Assembly (NCBI RefSeq): GCF_026810505.1
Contig: NZ_CP101750.1
Coordinates: 62,001 to 126,000 of the forward strand
DNA from: Streptomyces sp. Je 1-369
Lineage (GTDB): Bacteria > Actinomycetota > Actinomycetes > Streptomycetales > Streptomycetaceae
Reading direction: 5' to 3'
Length of the DNA stretch: 64,000 nucleotides
Shown piece after piece: positions 60,834-64,000 of this stretch. The notes under the pieces were generated by a model. That model was not told where the DNA came from, made no database searches, and saw only the letters and a program-made list of their open reading frames with translations. Numbering within the stretch: the first letter of the stretch is position 1; every line of letters starts with the position of its first letter. Made by a program: the position numbers and the translations under genes.

Positions 60834-61460
60834 ATGGAGTTTCACTCATGCCCCAGGAACCATGCTCAGCAAGTCCCTGCCGCCGCCGGCTCCGTCCTGT
60901 GCACCGGCTGCGTCGAGCAGCTGGAACGTAATCTGCGTGCCCTTCCCGGCCTCCACCAGGAAGGACTGCACCACATTCTGTCGACGTCCCGGCGGCGGAA
61001 CCCGACAAAGGTGTCGGGCAGCCGCAGGCGGGATCATCTGAACATTTCCGCACTCGATGCCAGGAACAATATTCTCGCCATTCTGGAATCGTGGTCCGGG
61101 TTTGTCGTGGAGAAGCGGGGGGCGGCCGTGCCCGGGCGTTCCGTCCCGCATCTGGCCTGCTTTTTGATACTCCATCTGGAGTGGCTTGCCACCCAGCCTC
61201 CGGCTGCCGAATTCGCCGATGAAGTCGAGAGCCTCCAGGTGGAATCGCTGCGGGCCATCGACCCGGATTCCGAGGACGAGAAGGCGCCGGTCATCGGGTG
61301 TGTCGTGGACGACTGCCCGGGGACGATCAATGCGTCGGCGGGTCATGCGCGGACAGCGGTCCGGGGCAGCGTCAGCTGTTCGTCGGGCCATTCCTGGGAA
61401 ATGCGCGAATTGCTCACCATCCGGCATCTCATGGACCGGCAACGGAAGGACGCCGCATGA
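60834..61460 (+). CDS. Conserved hypothetical protein with Cys/His motifs (OvmZ-like)
   Basis: A 208-aa protein, ATG with GAAGGAG. An N-terminal SCPRNHA ... CTGCVEQLERNLRALPGLHQEGLHHIL and a second CVVDDCPGTI ... SCSSGHSWEMRE suggest two zinc sites; NPTKVSGSRRRDHLNISALDARNNILAILESWSG lies between. The family is frequent in Streptomyces and phages; from memory similar proteins are annotated OvmZ after the oviedomycin cluster. It overlaps the next HTH gene by four bases, so the pair works as a unit, perhaps in regulation. Confidence 0.7.
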   Translation: MEFHSCPRNHAQQVPAAAGSVLCTGCVEQLERNLRALPGLHQEGLHHILSTSRRRNPTKVSGSRRRDHLNISALDARNNILAILESWSGFVVEKRGAAVPGRSVPHLACFLILHLEWLATQPPAAEFADEVESLQVESLRAIDPDSEDEKAPVIGCVVDDCPGTINASAGHARTAVRGSVSCSSGHSWEMRELLTIRHLMDRQRKDAA

Positions 61461-61639
61461 ACCGACCGCCGCGCCACCGGCTCGTTCCCACGAATGTGGC
61501 CGCACTGGCCACGGGTGTGTCCGAAGCGACCATCCGCAAGTGGGTAAGCCGGGGCAAGATAACCCGCTACGGCACACCAGGACGCTCCCAGTTCGACATA
61601 GAAGAGCTCACGGAGATCGCTCTGCAGCGCCAGCGCTGA
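61457..61639 (+). CDS. Small helix-turn-helix (MerR/excisionase-like) DNA-binding protein
   Basis: A 60-aa protein: NVAALATGVSEATIRKWVSRGKITRYGTPGRSQFDIEELTEIALQRQR is a single winged HTH of the MerR/excisionase type. ATG overlaps the upstream TGA (ATGA). Such small HTH proteins serve as recombination directionality factors or as DNA-binding halves of two-protein regulators. No integrase is nearby, so a regulator is likelier. Its last codons lie in the left arm of a strong hairpin. Confidence 0.85.
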   Translation: MNRPPRHRLVPTNVAALATGVSEATIRKWVSRGKITRYGTPGRSQFDIEELTEIALQRQR

Positions 61640-61654
61640 GCGATCTCCGTGAGC
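61606..61654 (+). terminator. Terminator whose left arm is coding sequence
   Basis: A 17-bp perfect stem: 61,606-61,622 with 61,638-61,654, loop 15 nt. The stop codon (61,637-61,639) sits at the foot of the right arm, so the gene's last 11 codons form part of the stem. The following 145 bp are a GCCGTCGCCCTC-type simple repeat. Confidence 0.8.
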
Positions 61655-61799
61655 GCCTTCGCCCGGCCCCCCGGGGCCGTCTCGACCGCGGCCGCCCCCG
61701 CCACCCCCGCAACGGGGTGCCGGGGGCGGCCGCCACCCTCGCCGTCGCCCTCGCCGCCACCGCCGCCCTCGCCGCCGCCCTCGCCGCCGCCCTCGCCGG

Positions 61800-63335
61800 T
61801 CAGACCGCTCCTGCCGGGGCGGAGGACCCGGGAGGTGCAGGAGGCGCGGGGGGTGCGGGGCGGGTCAGGGCGCGCTCGGTCAGCGCGGCGGCCGCCCCGG
61901 TGTAGGCCTGCGGGTCGAACAGGTCGCGGTGGCCGACGCCGCTCAGTGCGGCGGCCGCGCGCGGGTCCTGGCCCAGTACCTCGGCCAGTGGCCGGCCGCT
62001 GGCTGCGGCCTGGGCCGATGCGGTATCCAGCAGGTCGCGGGCGGCGGCCTTGCCCAGCAGCGGCGCCAGGACGGCGGCGATCCGCTCGGAGACGATCAGG
62101 CCGCCGGTCAGGGTGGTGTTGGCGCGCATCCGTGCGGCATCCACCCGCAGCCGGCCCACCAGCTCGGCGGCCTGGTGGGCCGCTCCCCCGGCCAGCCGCA
62201 GCAGGGCGCGCAGCGGCTCCCACTCGGCGTGCCAGGCACCGGCCGAGCGCTCGTCCTCGCTCAGCATGCAGCCCAGCACGCCCGCCGCCAGCGGCGGGGC
62301 CTGCAGCGCGGCGGAGCGGATGGCGGTGGCCAGTACGGGGTTCTGCTTGTGCGGCATCGCCGAGGACGCGCCGCGCCCGGCGGGCGCCGGCTCGCGCACC
62401 TCGCCGACCTCGGTGCGGGTCAGCGACAGCACATCCACGGCGATCTTGCCCAGGGCGGCGCAGGTGAACGCGGCGCCCTGGGCCAGGTCGGCCACCGGGG
62501 TGCGCAGCACGTGCCAGGGCAACAGCGGTGCGCGCAGCCCCACTTCGGCGGCGAAGGCCTCGGTGAGATCACGGGTATAGGCGGCGGGGTCGGTGCCCGG
62601 GGCGTGGGCGAGGTAGCCGGCCAGGGTGCCGGCGGCCCCGCCGAGCTGGACGGGTGCCGCCGCGTCCAGGGCGGCGAGCCGGTCGGCGGCATCCAGTACG
62701 AGGTGGCGCCAGCCCGCCGCCTTGCAGCCGAAGGTGGTGGGCACCGCGTGCAGGGCCAGGGTGCGCCCGGCCATCAGGGTGTCGCGGTGGGTATGGGCCA
62801 GCGCGGCCAGCGCCTGCTCGGTACGGGCCAGATCGGCGCGGATCAGGCGCAGCGCCCGCCGGGCGACGAGCATGGCGGCCGTGTCGAAGATGTCCTGGCT
62901 GGTGGAGCCGCGGTGCACGTAGGCGGCCGCGGCCGTGTCGCGGGCGGCCACCAGCGCGGTGAACTCCCGGACCAGGGCCACCACCGGGTTGGCGGACTGG
63001 CGGGCCCGGGCCGCCAGCGCCACCACGTCCAGCCGCTCCGCCCGCGCCGTCTCGGTGATCACCCGGGCGGCGGCCTCGGGCACCGTGCCAAGGCGCGCCT
63101 GGGCCCGGCTCAGCCCCGCCTCGGCATCGAGCATGGCCTGCAGCCACGCCCCGTCCCCCACCGCCCCCGCCACCGGCACCCCGGCCCACACGGGCGCAAG
63201 CAGCCCGGCATCCGGACCTGCCATGTCCGGTCCCGCCGTGTCCGGTCCCGCCATGTCCGGGCCCGCCATGTCCGGGCCCGCCGCGCCGGTTTTGGGCGGA
63301 GGCGGCGGGGTGGTGCTCGGCGGATCAGCGCTCAT
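61800..63335 (-). CDS. Fumarase-superfamily lyase, 3-carboxy-cis,cis-muconate cycloisomerase (PcaB/CreD)-like
   Basis: A 511-aa protein from ATG 63,335 behind AAGGAG. Signature GRGASSAMPHKQNPVLATAI near residue 335 gives the catalytic loop Ser; YVHRGSTSQDIFDTA is the second conserved block and ERSAGAWHAEWEPLRALLRLAGGAA the PcaB-type third. The first 60 residues are disordered with a PDMAG repeat encoded by 15-bp DNA units. The superfamily includes PcaB and also nitrosuccinate lyase CreD of cremeomycin-type diazo pathways. No pca genes and no CreE-like flavoenzyme are in the window, so the role stays open. Confidence 0.85.
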   Translation of the reverse strand: MSADPPSTTPPPPPKTGAAGPDMAGPDMAGPDTAGPDMAGPDAGLLAPVWAGVPVAGAVGDGAWLQAMLDAEAGLSRAQARLGTVPEAAARVITETARAERLDVVALAARARQSANPVVALVREFTALVAARDTAAAAYVHRGSTSQDIFDTAAMLVARRALRLIRADLARTEQALAALAHTHRDTLMAGRTLALHAVPTTFGCKAAGWRHLVLDAADRLAALDAAAPVQLGGAAGTLAGYLAHAPGTDPAAYTRDLTEAFAAEVGLRAPLLPWHVLRTPVADLAQGAAFTCAALGKIAVDVLSLTRTEVGEVREPAPAGRGASSAMPHKQNPVLATAIRSAALQAPPLAAGVLGCMLSEDERSAGAWHAEWEPLRALLRLAGGAAHQAAELVGRLRVDAARMRANTTLTGGLIVSERIAAVLAPLLGKAAARDLLDTASAQAAASGRPLAEVLGQDPRAAAALSGVGHRDLFDPQAYTGAAAALTERALTRPAPPAPPAPPGSSAPAGAV

Positions 63336-64000
63336 GGGTGGCTCCTTGTTCCTGTTCTGTACGGGGGTCCGGCCTCGGCGCAACTCCCGCGTACTGGGGG
63401 GGCTGGTTGCCGCCGGGGTGGAGGGTCGACGGGGCCCCGGGGGGGGCGGGCGTGACGGCCGGACGGCCGGTCGGACGGTCGTGACGGGTCGGGCGGCCGG
63501 TCGGACGGACGTGACGGGTCGGGCGGCCGGTCGGACGGTCGGTCGGTCGGACGGTCGGTCGGTCGGACGGGTCAGGCGGACGGCGGAGGCCGTGGCGGGC
63601 TCCCCCCGCCCGGCCTCGGGGCGGCTGCGCCCGCTTGCGGCTGGGCGGTTGCCGCCGAGTCGTGGCGCGGCAGGCGGACGGGCAGCGGACTCGCGCCACC
63701 CCAGGCCCGGACGGCACGGTCTCAGCTCGCCTCCTGCTCCGGGCGGCCGGCTGTCGCCCCACGGGGCAACGGGGGCAGGCGGACGGGCGGCGAACATGGT
63801 GGGCTCCCCCACCCGGCTCCGACTCAACGCCCCCCTGCGGTTGGGGCGTTGCCGCCGCGTCGGGGAGACGGCGCGGCAGGCGGGCGGGTGGACGACGCGC
63901 GCTGCTCCCTGTCCGGGCGGCCCCGGGTCCCGGTTCGGCTCCCGCCCCCGGCCGGTCGGCAGGCGAGGTGGCGGCAGGCGCGGGGCGTGGTGGCCCGGGC
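63336..64000. repeat. Repeat-rich non-coding right end
   Basis: 63,451-63,540 holds three 30-bp units (GTGACGGGTCGGGCGGCCGG plus 10 bases), running into GGTC/GGAC short repeats to about 63,570. A diverged segment (GTTGCCGCCG ... CGCGGCAGGCGG) occurs near 63,648 and again near 63,850. No gene is supported. Confidence 0.7.

Noticed and set aside
61457..61639. Excisionase of an integrated element
   Set aside because: No integrase, attachment-site repeat or tRNA was seen; the coupled upstream gene points to a regulatory pair.

Overview
The window looks like a Streptomyces chromosome: very high G+C with strong third-position G/C bias, GTG/TTG starts behind GGAGG-type ribosome sites, an ANTAR/GAF regulator, a MmyB-type XRE regulator, a mycothiol-type DsbA-fold protein, ECF41 sigma factors and secondary-metabolite genes. 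No tRNA, rRNA or CRISPR array was seen. All family names come from reading motifs by eye; no database search was run.

Layout. (1) 1-15,990 looks like the edge of an aromatic (probably type II) polyketide cluster whose synthase would lie left of the window. It has the first codons of a class A FAD hydroxylase, a secreted hydrolase with an Asp in place of the nucleophile Ser, a sulfotransferase, a Cys-less carboxymuconolactone-decarboxylase homologue, an SDR, a Rieske ferredoxin, a class I glutaminase-like protein, a 592-aa FAD aromatic hydroxylase, an NmrA reductase, an alpha/beta hydrolase, a protoporphyrinogen-oxidase paralogue and an Rv2466c-type protein. A DrrAB-like exporter with a divergent regulator closes this block. 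(2) 16.0-37.6 kb is accessory/housekeeping DNA: DsbB, an aldehyde/xanthine-dehydrogenase-type molybdoenzyme (three genes), a PHP protein, an SRPBCC-CrtI-like-SDR operon, a stress island with two SigB-like promoters, and several gene remnants. (3) 37.9-43.6 kb is a redox/ECF41 island: laccase, AhpD-like protein, two ECF41 sigma factors, SnoaL-like protein and WrbA-like quinone reductase. ECF41-type promoters are visible here and one more lies before the sulfotransferase at 2.8 kb. (4) 43.7-63.3 kb is a prenylated-phenazine type cluster: phzA-C-D-E-G-B, two ABBA prenyltransferases flanking a PhzM-like methyltransferase, a lone qcrB (cytochrome b of complex III), a repeat-riddled and frameshifted FAD oxygenase gene, a polyprenyl diphosphate synthase, a conserved hypothetical/HTH pair and a PcaB/CreD-like lyase.

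How it works together. PhzC feeds the shikimate route, PhzE makes ADIC, PhzD makes the dihydro-hydroxyanthranilate, and PhzA/B with PhzG build and oxidise the tricycle; phzF, normally required between PhzD and PhzB, is not in the window. The isoprenyl chain probably comes from the 59-kb synthase and is attached by the two ABBA enzymes, with methylation and perhaps epoxidation following. The orphan qcrB suggests self-protection of respiratory complex III. The strongest leads are this qcrB, the Asp-nucleophile hydrolase, the ECF41 promoter set linking distant genes, and the expanding minisatellite inside the FAD oxygenase gene.
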